From G020354785 sp964534745 (GTDB lineage Bacteria; Bacteroidota; Bacteroidia; Bacteroidales; UBA10428), in NCBI GenBank assembly GCA_964534745.1, contig CAZHQW010000057.1, positions 1-20,111 on the forward strand: a DNA stretch of 20,111 bases. The letters are read 5' to 3'. The translations under genes and the position numbers were made by a program. The notes beneath the pieces are model-generated. The model was not told the DNA's origin, made no database searches, and saw only the letters and a program-made list of their open reading frames with translations. The stretch's first letter is position 1. Each line of letters starts with the position of its first letter. Positions 7,341-16,421 of this stretch are shown here, one piece after another.

Positions 7341-9295
7341 TTAACTTTTTTTAATACTTTCCTGTCAACTTCAATATTGTATTTATTACGTAAAGCCTTA
7401 ATCCATTCAGCATCGAGATATGTCTGATAATCGGCAGTAACAAGTCCCCTCGCTTCATCCAGGAGTTTGGGGCCCGGTTCCAAAACACCGTTAATCACAA
7501 CCAGATTTATTTTATTGCCTTTGCTGAATACCTCACTGTTATATTCTTCCCATGTCATTTTATCTATAAGCTCATTGTCACCTTTCTCAAATTTGTTGTC
7601 TTCAATACTTACACATTTTTTTATATTTTCAGGGCACAGTTCTGACAATAGATCTTTTTTTGATATCTCCTTCCTTGCCCTCATCAATGCAAGTTTTTCA
7701 GCCTTTTCCAGCAGTGTTGAATCTTCAAGGGTATATATTGATACATCAGCCCGCTCTTGCCACATATATTTTGATTTATTGTTATTATAAAATTCTTCAA
7801 GCCCTGCAGTATCTTTTATTGCTTTGCTCCATATAACACTGTCTGTCAGGTTAAACAATAATATGCCGTCATGATATTCCTGCATAAGGTACCTGAGCTC
7901 CGGATATTTATCCTCCAGAGTGCTCTTTTCAAAATTGACTACCTCTGCTTCAACAAATTCATCATATTTTGTATTTACTATAACATCGAACGGCATGTTT
8001 TTTCTGTATCTGCCCTTTGATATGTATTCCGCCAGGTCTTTCTGCAGATATTCCCTGTCACCGATTTTAAATAGTGGTTCGATCAGTTCATCTGCGATGG
8101 TATAATCCCATTTTCCTTCATAGATCGTAGTATCCAGGATATCTACCAGATTCTCAAGGTTATTCCTGTATTCAACAAAGTTATTTTCTTTCTTAATATT
8201 TTTGATTCTTTCCTGCTCGATAAGCTTATATCTCGGATTCCTTCTGAGGTCTTTTTCGAGCTCCGGTCTTTCCTCTTCAAAGGTTCCTACAGGCTGTATC
8301 TTGATAAGCTCGAATATATGCCAGCCGAAGTCCAGCAGCATAGGTTCGGATATAGAACCGCTGTCTCCGAGGTTATAAAGTATATTTTCCAGTGTATCAG
8401 CAACAATTCCTGACCTCATCCACCTCAGAACACCGCCGTTAGGTGCGGATCCCCTGTCTTCAGAGTACTTCCTTGCAACCTCGCCAAAAGGAGTTCCCTC
8501 TTTAAGCAGCTCATAGCACATATTTATTTTTTCCTCTCCTTTCTTCACTTCTTCCTCATTATCCCTGTTGACCCTTATCATTATGTGGGCAAGCTTAATC
8601 ATTCCTCTTGACGGCCTCTTGTCATTCACCCTTATAATATGATATCCGTAACTTGTTTTAAAGGGCTCTGACACAACGCTAACCGTATTGTTATAGGAGG
8701 CGTTTTCAAAATCGTAAACCATCCTGAAAGCTGTAAACCATCCCAGTCTGCCGCCGTTTTCTTTAGCAGACGGGTCTTCCGATGTCTCTCTTGCCACATC
8801 TTCAAAGGATTCGCCTGCCAGAATCCTTTCCCTTATCTTATTGATCTTGTTATATGCTTCCAGGGTATCCTCAGGTTTATAGTTTTTGGGAAACCTTACA
8901 AGGATATGACTTACATTAACCTCTGTCACTGTCCGGTCATATGCTTCCCTGAGATATCTCTCCTTAATCTTGTTATCTTCAAGATAAGGTTTGATAAGAT
9001 GTTCACGGTAGCCGTTCAGTTCCTTGATAAATGACTTGTTTGTGTCATAACCGAGACTTTCAGCTTCTATAACTTTAAGCTTATAATTTATAAATAGCTC
9101 CAGGTACTCTTCTACTGTTTTATTATCATAGACCGTCGATGTATTGTTTTTCCTGTATATCCTTTCAAACTCTGACTTTGTGATTTTGTGATCGTCAATA
9201 GTAAGTAAGACTTTATCTTTCTTTTCTTTCTGTGCATACGATATACTCACTGATGCTATGCAATAACTGATAAGAATGATTAACAGTTTTTTCAT
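7337..9295 (-). CDS. Periplasmic peptidyl-prolyl isomerase with tandem parvulin (PpiC) domains
   Basis: The 652-residue protein has a Sec signal peptide (MKKLLIILIS start, likely cleaved after YAQ near residue 22) and a SurA-N-like helical part (about 28-120). Two parvulin domains follow: residues about 125-225 (VSHILVRF, ENGGRLGWF, SYGYHIIRV) and about 233-333 (LAHIMIRV, PNGGVLRWM, FGWHIFEL). The remaining roughly 320 residues form a C-terminal region without a domain I recognise; it has an EF/LR-rich helical character and a LEEFYNNNKSKYMW stretch like the hinge before another PpiC-type segment. It is expected to assist outer-membrane protein folding together with the SurA-like gene downstream. 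It lies 40 bases behind guaB without a visible terminator and overlaps the next gene by four bases. Confidence 0.88.
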   Translation of the reverse strand: MKKLLIILISYCIASVSISYAQKEKKDKVLLTIDDHKITKSEFERIYRKNNTSTVYDNKTVEEYLELFINYKLKVIEAESLGYDTNKSFIKELNGYREHLIKPYLEDNKIKERYLREAYDRTVTEVNVSHILVRFPKNYKPEDTLEAYNKINKIRERILAGESFEDVARETSEDPSAKENGGRLGWFTAFRMVYDFENASYNNTVSVVSEPFKTSYGYHIIRVNDKRPSRGMIKLAHIMIRVNRDNEEEVKKGEEKINMCYELLKEGTPFGEVARKYSEDRGSAPNGGVLRWMRSGIVADTLENILYNLGDSGSISEPMLLDFGWHIFELIKIQPVGTFEEERPELEKDLRRNPRYKLIEQERIKNIKKENNFVEYRNNLENLVDILDTTIYEGKWDYTIADELIEPLFKIGDREYLQKDLAEYISKGRYRKNMPFDVIVNTKYDEFVEAEVVNFEKSTLEDKYPELRYLMQEYHDGILLFNLTDSVIWSKAIKDTAGLEEFYNNNKSKYMWQERADVSIYTLEDSTLLEKAEKLALMRARKEISKKDLLSELCPENIKKCVSIEDNKFEKGDNELIDKMTWEEYNSEVFSKGNKINLVVINGVLEPGPKLLDEARGLVTADYQTYLDAEWIKALRNKYNIEVDRKVLKKVK

Positions 9296-9335
9296 GTTAA
9301 AAAATTGATTTAGTTTATTATTTAATTTGTTAATA

Positions 9336-10805
9336 TTATCTGCTATAGTTTGGTGCTTCTTTTGTAATTGTTATATCGTGAGGATGACTTTCAGTAATAC
9401 CTGAATTAGTAATCCTGATAAATTTGGCTTCCATAAGCTTTTTAATGTTCTTTGCTCCGCAATATCCCATGCCGGCTCTTAACCCTCCCAAAAGCTGGTA
9501 ATACACCTCTGATAATGTGCCTTTATATGGAACCCTGGCTACTATTCCTTCAGGGACAAGCTTGTTAACTTCTTCTTCAGGATCCTGGAAATACCTGTCT
9601 CCTGAACCTTCCTGCATAGCTTCTATTGAGCCCATGCCCCTGTATGATTTATATTTCCTGCCGTTATAAATTATTGTTTCGCCAGGTGACTCCTCTACTC
9701 CTGCGAATAATGAACCTACCATAACTGAGCTGGCACCTGCGGCAATGGCTTTAACAATATCACCGGAATAGCGAATGCCGCCGTCAGCAATAACAGGAAT
9801 GTTTTTATCCTTTAACGCATCTGCTACGCTAAATATTGCAGATAGCTGGGGGACACCTATGCCTGCGATGATACGTGTAGTACATATTGAGCCCGGACCT
9901 ATGCCAACCTTAACACCGTCGGCTCCGGCTTCTGCAAGACTTAAGGCAGCTTCACCGGTGCCAATATTTCCTACTATTATATCTATGTCCCTGTATTTCT
10001 TTTTAACATCTTTTAACATTCTGATAACATTCAGTGAATGTCCGTGGGCTGTGTCAATGACAATAGCATCTACATCCGCATTAACCAGGGCTTCGATCCT
10101 TTCGAAATTATCTTTGGTTGTGCCCACTGCTGCCGCGACCTTCAGCCTGCCCTTCCTGTCCTTGCAGGCATAGGGCCTGTCCTTGGCTTTTGTTATGTCC
10201 TTATAGGTTATGAGTCCGATTAACTTATAATCCTCATCTACAACAGGCAGCTTTTCAATCCTGTATTGCTGCAATATATTAGCTGCCTCCTCCAGGTTTA
10301 TCTCCTGGTTGGTGGTTATGATATTCTCTGAAGTCATTACCTCACTTATGGGCTTGTTCAGGTTCTGTTGAAAGCGCAAATCGCGGTTGGTAACAATACC
10401 TATAAGCTTATGATCGGCACTTACAACAGGGATGCCGCCAATCCTGAATTCTCTCATATATTCTATGGCATCGGCAACAGTCGCTTCCTTATTAATGGTT
10501 ATGGGATCATAAATCATTCCGTTTTCTGCACGCTTAACAACTTTCACCTGTTTTGCCTGCTCCTCGATACTCATATTTTTATGAATAATACCTATGCCTC
10601 CCTCCCTTGCTATTGCTATGGCGAGATTCGCCTCTGTAACGGTATCCATTGCTGCAGATACTATAGGTGTATTAAGAACTATATTTCTGGAAAAGCTGGT
10701 CTTTAGATCAACCTGCTTGGGAAGAACCTCAGAATAGGCAGGAACAATAAGCACATCATCGAATGTGAGTCCTTCCGATATTATTTTATCCGATAAAAAT
10801 GACAT
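9336..10805 (-). CDS. guaB: Inosine-5'-monophosphate dehydrogenase
   Basis: GuaB oxidises IMP to XMP with NAD+, the first committed step of guanine nucleotide synthesis in the cytoplasm. The 489 residues match the full family length. The (beta/alpha)8 barrel begins with LTFDDVLIVPAYS (13-25) and is interrupted by two CBS domains at about 98-148 and 155-208. The catalytic loop GPGSICTTR places the nucleophile at Cys308. The IMP-binding GGIRYSGDIVKA segment and the flap region around YRGMGSIEAMQ and GDRYFQ are also present. All residues expected of an active enzyme are visible. The gene is divergent from recQ across 123 bases and leads the minus-strand cluster of envelope genes, which is probably at least partly co-transcribed because only 40 bases separate it from the next gene. 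Confidence 0.98.
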   Translation of the reverse strand: MSFLSDKIISEGLTFDDVLIVPAYSEVLPKQVDLKTSFSRNIVLNTPIVSAAMDTVTEANLAIAIAREGGIGIIHKNMSIEEQAKQVKVVKRAENGMIYDPITINKEATVADAIEYMREFRIGGIPVVSADHKLIGIVTNRDLRFQQNLNKPISEVMTSENIITTNQEINLEEAANILQQYRIEKLPVVDEDYKLIGLITYKDITKAKDRPYACKDRKGRLKVAAAVGTTKDNFERIEALVNADVDAIVIDTAHGHSLNVIRMLKDVKKKYRDIDIIVGNIGTGEAALSLAEAGADGVKVGIGPGSICTTRIIAGIGVPQLSAIFSVADALKDKNIPVIADGGIRYSGDIVKAIAAGASSVMVGSLFAGVEESPGETIIYNGRKYKSYRGMGSIEAMQEGSGDRYFQDPEEEVNKLVPEGIVARVPYKGTLSEVYYQLLGGLRAGMGYCGAKNIKKLMEAKFIRITNSGITESHPHDITITKEAPNYSR

Positions 10806-10836
10806 ATTGACTATATTTATTTAATTTTAAATGCTG

Positions 10837-10844
10837 CGAAAATA
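10837..10844 (-). promoter_or_regulatory. Possible -7 element for guaB (TATTTTCG)
   Basis: Read on the minus strand, TATTTTCG differs from TAnnTTTG at one position and lies 31 bases before the guaB ATG, a normal leader length. No TTTG at 19-22 bases upstream was found; the nearest (complement of 10871-10874) is about 26 bases away. The call is tentative. I see no convincing promoter for recQ in the same 123-base divergent spacer. Confidence 0.35.
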
Positions 10845-10928
10845 CAAAAATTTAATAGAATATTAATTTCCAAAATTCAATAAAAACTCAGGGTCCTTTA
10901 AAAAATTACTTTTTTAACAGATATTGGG

Positions 10929-12848
10929 ATGCCGATGGATGAGATACATCAAATATTAAAGAAATTCTGGGGTTTTGACAGCTTCAGGCCTCTGCAGGAA
11001 GATATTATTATGTCGGTTATTAAAGGCAATGATACCCTGGGGCTGATGCCCACAGGCGGGGGGAAGTCCCTTACGTTCCAGGTTCCTGCCCTTTATATGA
11101 AAGGAATCTGCCTCGTAATTACTCCCTTAATAGCCTTGATGAAAGACCAGGTAGAGACATTGCAGAAAAAAGGAATAAAAGCACAGGCAATATATTCGGG
11201 GATGACACATGAAGAAATTGATATAGCATTGAATAATTGCCTGTATGGCGATTATAAGTTTCTTTACCTTTCCCCCGAACGTCTGGGGACAGAGATATTT
11301 AAAACCAGGGTGCCCCAGATGAATGTCAACATTATTACTGTCGATGAAGCTCATTGCATATCACAATGGGGTTATGATTTCAGACCTTCATATTTAAAGA
11401 TAGCCTCACTGAGGGGACTGGTACCGGGCATACCTTTGCTCGCCCTCACTGCAACGGCTACAAGCGAGGTAGTTGATGATATACAGGAAAAACTGGGTTT
11501 CGCCAGGAAGAATGTGATGAGGGCCAGTTTTTTCAGAGGAAACCTGATATATACTGTAAAGAATTCGGAAGACAAATTTAAAGATATAATAAAGATTGCT
11601 GCCAAAATCAAAGGCAGTGGCATTGTCTATGTCAGAACCAGGAAAAAATCGAGGGATATAGCATCGATGCTGGCAAAAAATGATATTTCTTCCAGCTACT
11701 ACAATGCAGGCATCAGGCATCAGCTGCGTGCACAAAGGCAGCAGGAATGGACCGGCGGGAAAATCAGGGTTATTGTGGCTACCAATGCTTTTGGCATGGG
11801 CATCGATAAACATGACGTAAGGTTTGTCATTCATGCCGATCTGCCCGATTCGCTGGAATCGTATTTCCAGGAGGCAGGACGCGCAGGCAGGGACGGACAA
11901 AAAGCATATGCCGTGCTGCTTTACAATTCTTCCGATAATCTGTCAGTGAAACAAAGAGTTAAGGCAAATTTTCCTGAGATCACCATTATAAAAAAGATCT
12001 ACAACGCTCTGGGGAACTACCTCAGGGTACCCACAGGCGGCGGAAAGAACCTCTCGTATGATTTTAATATCGGTGATTTTGCATCAACCTATAAATTTAA
12101 CCTCAGCGCAACATACAGCAGCCTTAAAATCCTTGAACGTGAAGGTTATATAGAACTTACTGATGAGCTCGACAATCCGTCCAAAGTTAAGTTCCTCCTT
12201 GCACGCGATGATCTGTATAAATTCCAGGTGGCCAATGCAGGCTTTGATGCTTTTATTAAGCTGCTTCTCCGTTCATATACGGGCATTTTTACAGAATTTG
12301 TTGCTATTGACGAGCTGTCCCTGGCAAAAAGGGCCGGTGTTAATATTGAAGTAATATACCAGTATCTGGTTAAGCTTAGTAAACTGAAAGTAATAACGTA
12401 TATTGCGCAGAAAAAAACACCGCTGATAATTTATACAGAAGAAAGGCTTGATGAAAGGGCTCTGCTAATTTCAGCGGACAATTACAAAAAAAGGAAGGAA
12501 AGATATACCGGACGGCTAAACGCAGTTTTGAATTATACATCAAAGGGTAACAAATGCAGAAGCCAGGTGCTGCTTGAATATTTCGGAGAGAAGAATTCCG
12601 AAAGATGCGGACAGTGCGATGTATGCAGACACCAGGATGAGGCTGAGCTAAACAGGAGTGAATTCGATCTTGTACGTGATGAGATCAAATCAATAATAAA
12701 CCTTGAACCGGCCACGCTGGATGAACTTATTGACAAGATACCGGTTAAAGAAGATAAAATAGTCCGTGTTATCCAATGGTTGCTTGATAATATGTATATT
12801 GCATATGATGAAAACAACAGGCTCATATGGAAAAAAAGAAATATCTGA
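10929..12848 (+). CDS. recQ: RecQ-family ATP-dependent DNA helicase with displaced zinc-binding cluster
   Basis: RecQ helicases unwind DNA 3'-5' in recombination and fork repair. Visible motifs are motif 0 (FWGFDSFRPLQ, residues 13-23), Walker A PTGGGKS (41-47), DEAH (139-142) with the RecQ-specific HCISQWGYDFRPSY following, motif IV/V (IVATNAFGMGIDKHDVRFVIH) and motif VI QEAGRAGRDG (314-323). The zinc ligands C543, C560, C563 and C566 have the same C-x16-C-x2-C-x2-C spacing as E. coli RecQ. However, about 220 residues separate motif VI from C543, against about 50 in E. coli; this insert looks like winged-helix material (TYSSLKILEREGYIEL and similar). The protein ends about 70 residues after the cysteines with no HRDC domain evident. 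Length is 639. The ATG at 10929 is followed by a second in-frame ATG two codons later; either could be used. The exonuclease gene follows after 53 bases. Confidence 0.95.
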   Translation: MPMDEIHQILKKFWGFDSFRPLQEDIIMSVIKGNDTLGLMPTGGGKSLTFQVPALYMKGICLVITPLIALMKDQVETLQKKGIKAQAIYSGMTHEEIDIALNNCLYGDYKFLYLSPERLGTEIFKTRVPQMNVNIITVDEAHCISQWGYDFRPSYLKIASLRGLVPGIPLLALTATATSEVVDDIQEKLGFARKNVMRASFFRGNLIYTVKNSEDKFKDIIKIAAKIKGSGIVYVRTRKKSRDIASMLAKNDISSSYYNAGIRHQLRAQRQQEWTGGKIRVIVATNAFGMGIDKHDVRFVIHADLPDSLESYFQEAGRAGRDGQKAYAVLLYNSSDNLSVKQRVKANFPEITIIKKIYNALGNYLRVPTGGGKNLSYDFNIGDFASTYKFNLSATYSSLKILEREGYIELTDELDNPSKVKFLLARDDLYKFQVANAGFDAFIKLLLRSYTGIFTEFVAIDELSLAKRAGVNIEVIYQYLVKLSKLKVITYIAQKKTPLIIYTEERLDERALLISADNYKKRKERYTGRLNAVLNYTSKGNKCRSQVLLEYFGEKNSERCGQCDVCRHQDEAELNRSEFDLVRDEIKSIINLEPATLDELIDKIPVKEDKIVRVIQWLLDNMYIAYDENNRLIWKKRNI

Positions 12849-12901
12849 ACAGGTATGTCTATGCAAATCAAATAGTAAGCAGCAGATAAAGAAATAGTGA
12901 T

Positions 12902-13492
12902 ATGAAGAACGAATTTGATTTTTATCCATCCATCACCAAAGAACATATCCAGGTGCTGCCGGCAGGGAAATTCAGAGGGAAAATTTATATAATAGAATCG
13001 TTCCAGGGACTGGCGGAGATAAAACCGATAGTAAAAAATATAAGGGTTTTTGGCTTTGACACAGAAACGAAGCCGTCCTTCAGAAAAGGAAAAACAAACA
13101 AAACAGCCCTCATACAACTGGCCACTTCTGATTATGCTTTTCTTTTCAGGATTAACATTATGGGGATTCCCGATTTTCTGGTTGACATATTTGAGAACAA
13201 AGATATAATCAAATCGGGTGTTGCCCTGAAACATGATTTGGCTTCACTGCAGAAGATAAAATCCTTTAAGCCGGGCGGATTTGTTGATCTTCAGAATTTT
13301 GTAGAACAGTTTGGCATTAAAGACAAAGGATTGAGAAAGCTTGCTGCCAATGTACTCGGACTGAGAATAATCAAGGGCCAGCAGACTTCAAACTGGGAAA
13401 GCAGGGCGCTGAAACAAACACAGCTTGAATATGCAGCAACCGATGCCTGGGTCTGCCATGAAATATACAATAAGTTATCCATGGCTCTATAA
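12902..13492 (+). CDS. DEDDy 3'-5' exonuclease, WRN-exonuclease/RNase D type
   Basis: This 196-residue protein is a single DnaQ-like exonuclease domain expected to remove nucleotides from 3' ends using two metal ions. The catalytic set is complete: D53 and E55 in GFDTETKPSF (ExoI), D112 in GVALKHDLASL (ExoII), and Y177 with D181 in YAATD (ExoIII, the DEDDy signature). The stretch KTALIQLATSD after ExoI and the SNWESRALKQTQLEYAATDAW region closely follow the exonuclease domain of the human Werner protein and its bacterial relatives. There is no HRDC or helicase domain in the same protein. It lies directly behind recQ and eight bases before the LysE-family gene, so the three are likely co-transcribed. 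Substrate choice, DNA or RNA, is not decided by the sequence, though the recQ neighbour argues for DNA. Confidence 0.92.
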   Translation: MKNEFDFYPSITKEHIQVLPAGKFRGKIYIIESFQGLAEIKPIVKNIRVFGFDTETKPSFRKGKTNKTALIQLATSDYAFLFRINIMGIPDFLVDIFENKDIIKSGVALKHDLASLQKIKSFKPGGFVDLQNFVEQFGIKDKGLRKLAANVLGLRIIKGQQTSNWESRALKQTQLEYAATDAWVCHEIYNKLSMAL

Positions 13493-13500
13493 TAATTAAA

Positions 13501-14124
13501 ATGATAACCTACATTATACTCGGAATAACAATGGGACTGACAGCCGGGTTATCGCCGGGACCCCTGCTTGTGCTGCTTATATCAGAGACAATGAAACATA
13601 ACAGAAAGTCCGGTATCATGGTTGCATGCGTCCCCCTTATCACAGACCTGCCCATTGTCCTTATTGCAATACTTGTGCTACAGATTATCGCAGATTACAG
13701 CTTTATTCTCGGCACTATTTCATTGCTGGGATCAGTGTTCCTTGCGTACCTCGCATTCGAGAATATAAGGATTAAAAATTTTGATCCCGATTTAAAAAAG
13801 CCGAAATCAAGCTCACTTGGCAAAGGGATAATAACAAACTTCCTTAATCCGAATCCCTACCTGTTCTGGATGACAATAGGAGCCCCAACGATAGCAAAGG
13901 GGTACGGCGAAAATGTGATATTACCTTTGCTTTTTGTAATGTCCTTCTATTTGTTTCTGGTAGGTTCAAAAATCATTGTTGCCCTGCTTGTCGACAGGTC
14001 AAAGGGGCTGGTTAAAAGCAATGTGTATATAATAGTAATGAGAATCCTTGCAGTTATACTGTTATTGTTTTGCCTGTACTTCATAAAGGAAGGGCTGGTT
14101 TATTTCGGCTTTTTGCGCAAATAA
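13501..14124 (+). CDS. LysE/RhtB-family amino-acid exporter-like membrane protein
   Basis: The 207-residue product is an inner-membrane protein with about six hydrophobic segments (roughly residues 2-27, 38-62, 67-88, 113-133, 143-165 and 174-200). The LysE-family signature GLSPGP occurs at residues 16-21 in the first helix, and the FLNPNPYLFW segment near residue 112 matches the conserved NP motif before the fourth helix. Members export amino acids or related small molecules using the proton gradient; the substrate here is unknown. The gene starts eight bases after the exonuclease stop, suggesting one transcript, and is followed after 58 bases by tex. There is no functional link with the DNA repair genes that I can see. 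Confidence 0.9.
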   Translation: MITYIILGITMGLTAGLSPGPLLVLLISETMKHNRKSGIMVACVPLITDLPIVLIAILVLQIIADYSFILGTISLLGSVFLAYLAFENIRIKNFDPDLKKPKSSSLGKGIITNFLNPNPYLFWMTIGAPTIAKGYGENVILPLLFVMSFYLFLVGSKIIVALLVDRSKGLVKSNVYIIVMRILAVILLLFCLYFIKEGLVYFGFLRK

Positions 14125-14182
14125 TAATCATTGGTATCAAGCTACCCGTAATGATAGAATTCGAGTTAAGATTTTATAACGT

Positions 14183-16321
14183 ATGAAAGAAAAATATATT
14201 AAAATAATTTCAGGCAGTTTGTCTGTAGAGGCCGGACAGGTTGCCAGCACAATAAGGCTTCTGCAGGAAGGGGCGACTATACCTTTTATAAGCAGGTACA
14301 GAAAGGAAGCAACGGGCGGACTGGACGAGGTGCAAATTTTGGCTGTTCAGGAACAGTTGAATAAATTGGTGGAGATCGACAAAAGGAGAGAGACTATTAT
14401 AAGGTCAATCGATGAACAGGGTAAACTAACGGAACAGCTCAGGGATAATATCGAGAAGGCCACTACTATGACTGAGCTTGAAGATCTGTACCTTCCATAT
14501 AAACCAGGGAAGAAGACCCGTGCTTCGGAAGCCAGGAAGAAGGGGCTGGAACCTCTGGCAGTTATTATCTTTGAACAGAAAGATGTGCATTTTTATGACA
14601 GGGCCGGTCAGTTTATTAATGATAAGGTCCTTTCTGCTGACGATGCTTTGCAGGGGGCAAGGGATATAATAGCAGAATGGATTAATGAGGACAGGAAGGC
14701 AAGGGAGGCTGTACGGGGTATTTTCAGAAAGGAGGCCCTGATCTCGGCAGCAGTTATTAAAGGCAAGGAGCAGGAAGCCATAAAGTACAGAGATTACTAT
14801 GACTATAGCGAACCACTGGAAAGGTGCGCATCACACAGGTTGCTGGCCCTGAGGCGTGCCGAGGATGAGGGATTTCTGAAGCTGACGGTCAGGCCTGAAG
14901 AGGATAAGGCGATTGATATGCTGATGAAGCTTTTTGTAAGGGATTCCTCAGATATCTCGGAACAGGTGAGAATGGCCGTGCTGGACTCATACAGGAGACT
15001 GCTGGCTCCGTCAATTGAAAATGAATTCAGGGCAAGTTCAAAATCCAAAGCTGACAGGGAAGCAATAAAGGTGTTTGCCGGCAACCTGAAACAGTTATTG
15101 ATGGCCTCTCCCCTGGGTGAGAAAAGAGTACTGGCTGTTGATCCCGGTTATCGCACGGGATGTAAAGTTGTATGCCTGGACGGACAGGGAAACCTGCTGC
15201 ATAATGAAACAATTTATCCTCATGCTCCCCAGAAGGAAACAAGGCAGGCAGCAAAGAAAATAATCACTCTTGTCAGCCAGTACCGTATTGAAGCCATATC
15301 AATTGGCAATGGCACGGCAGGACGTGAAACAGAGAGTTTTGTTAAAAGACTGAAATTTGACAGGGATCTGCAGGTATTTGTTGTTAATGAGGCCGGGGCA
15401 TCAATATATTCGGCATCAAAGGTAGGAAGAGAGGAACTGCCGGCTTACGATGTTACAGTAAGGGGTGCGGTGTCTATCGGCAGAAGGTTGATGGATCCGC
15501 TGGCCGAGCTGGTAAAGATTGATCCAAAGTCTATAGGAGTGGGCCAGTACCAGCATGACGTTGATCAGGCATGGCTCAGGGAAAGCCTTGACCAGGTTGT
15601 GGAAAGCTGTGTTAACAAAGTAGGAGTAAATCTGAACACTGCCAGTAAGTATTTACTTACCTATGTTTCGGGTCTGGGGCCCAGGCTTGCACAGAATATT
15701 ATTGATTATCGTACGAATAACGGACCCTTTACAACAAGAGAGGAGCTGAAAAAGATACCTCGTATGGGAGAGAGAGCTTTTCAGCAATGTGCCGGATTTT
15801 TAAGAATAATGAACGGAACAAATGCGCTCGATAGCACAGCTATACATCCTGAGAGTTATTACGTGGTAAATAAGATGGCCTCAGATATGGGGATCTCCCT
15901 GCAGCAATTGACAGCATGCAGTGATCATATAAAAAATATTGATATTGACAGGTATGTTGATAATAATACAGGAATACCGACGCTGACAGATATAATAAAT
16001 GAAATAGCGAAACCGGGTAGAGATCCCAGGAATAAAATAAAGATTTTTGAATTTGCCCGTGATATATATTCTATTGACGATTTAAAGCCCGGAATGATTT
16101 TACCCGGCATAATTACCAATATAACCAATTTTGGAGCTTTTGTGGATATAGGGATTAAACAGGACGGACTGGTGCATATATCCCAGATTGCTGACAGGTA
16201 CGTTGGCAATCCTGCCGAGGTAGTCAGCCTTAACCAGTATGTCAGGGTAAAGGTGCTTGAGGTAGATACTGAAAGGAAGAGAATACAGCTTTCAATGAAA
16301 GGAACTGACGATGACAAATAG
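14183..16321 (+). CDS. tex: Tex family transcription accessory / RNA-binding protein
   Basis: Tex is a conserved cytoplasmic nucleic-acid-binding protein related to eukaryotic Spt6. The domains occur in the family order: an N-terminal helical region with TIPFISRYRKEATGGLDEVQ near residues 32-51, a YqgF/RNase H-like domain beginning with RVLAVDPGYRTGCK (D320 in the AVDPG turn), tandem helix-hairpin-helix motifs (LLTYVSGLGPRLAQNII and FTTREELKKIPRMG, about 490-540), and a C-terminal S1 RNA-binding domain from about residue 634 (PGIITNITNFGAFVDIG, DGLVHISQ, VKVLEVDTERKRIQLSMK). At 712 residues it is slightly shorter than E. coli Tex. It is preceded by 58 bases and followed by 100 bases with no clear terminator. 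Confidence 0.97.
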   Translation: MKEKYIKIISGSLSVEAGQVASTIRLLQEGATIPFISRYRKEATGGLDEVQILAVQEQLNKLVEIDKRRETIIRSIDEQGKLTEQLRDNIEKATTMTELEDLYLPYKPGKKTRASEARKKGLEPLAVIIFEQKDVHFYDRAGQFINDKVLSADDALQGARDIIAEWINEDRKAREAVRGIFRKEALISAAVIKGKEQEAIKYRDYYDYSEPLERCASHRLLALRRAEDEGFLKLTVRPEEDKAIDMLMKLFVRDSSDISEQVRMAVLDSYRRLLAPSIENEFRASSKSKADREAIKVFAGNLKQLLMASPLGEKRVLAVDPGYRTGCKVVCLDGQGNLLHNETIYPHAPQKETRQAAKKIITLVSQYRIEAISIGNGTAGRETESFVKRLKFDRDLQVFVVNEAGASIYSASKVGREELPAYDVTVRGAVSIGRRLMDPLAELVKIDPKSIGVGQYQHDVDQAWLRESLDQVVESCVNKVGVNLNTASKYLLTYVSGLGPRLAQNIIDYRTNNGPFTTREELKKIPRMGERAFQQCAGFLRIMNGTNALDSTAIHPESYYVVNKMASDMGISLQQLTACSDHIKNIDIDRYVDNNTGIPTLTDIINEIAKPGRDPRNKIKIFEFARDIYSIDDLKPGMILPGIITNITNFGAFVDIGIKQDGLVHISQIADRYVGNPAEVVSLNQYVRVKVLEVDTERKRIQLSMKGTDDDK

Positions 16322-16384
16322 CACATTTAATGCCTTTTGCTTGAGATTTATAATTAATTTAGCTTTAACTGATTATGCAGGTTT

Positions 16385-16416
16385 ATTGATAAGGTTACTG
16401 CATTAATTTAATTTTG
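16385..16416 (+). promoter_or_regulatory. Bacteroidota promoter (ATTG -33, TAATTTTG -7)
   Basis: TAATTTTG at 16409-16416 is an exact TAnnTTTG match, and ATTG at 16385-16388 lies exactly 20 bases upstream as the -33 element. This is the best promoter in the window. Transcription should begin around 16421-16425, on top of the first possible start codon of the following oligopeptidase gene, so the leader must be extremely short. Confidence 0.7.
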
Positions 16417-16421
16417 CATAA

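Noticed and set aside
9775..10173. Plus-strand open frame inside guaB
   Set aside because: It is antisense to the conserved catalytic region of IMP dehydrogenase.
11406..11900. Minus-strand open frame of 164 codons inside recQ
   Set aside because: It is a shadow of conserved helicase motifs on the plus strand.
12533..13234. Long minus-strand open frame (233 codons) across the recQ end and exonuclease start
   Set aside because: The plus strand encodes the conserved zinc cluster and ExoI motifs over the same bases; the antisense product has no family character.
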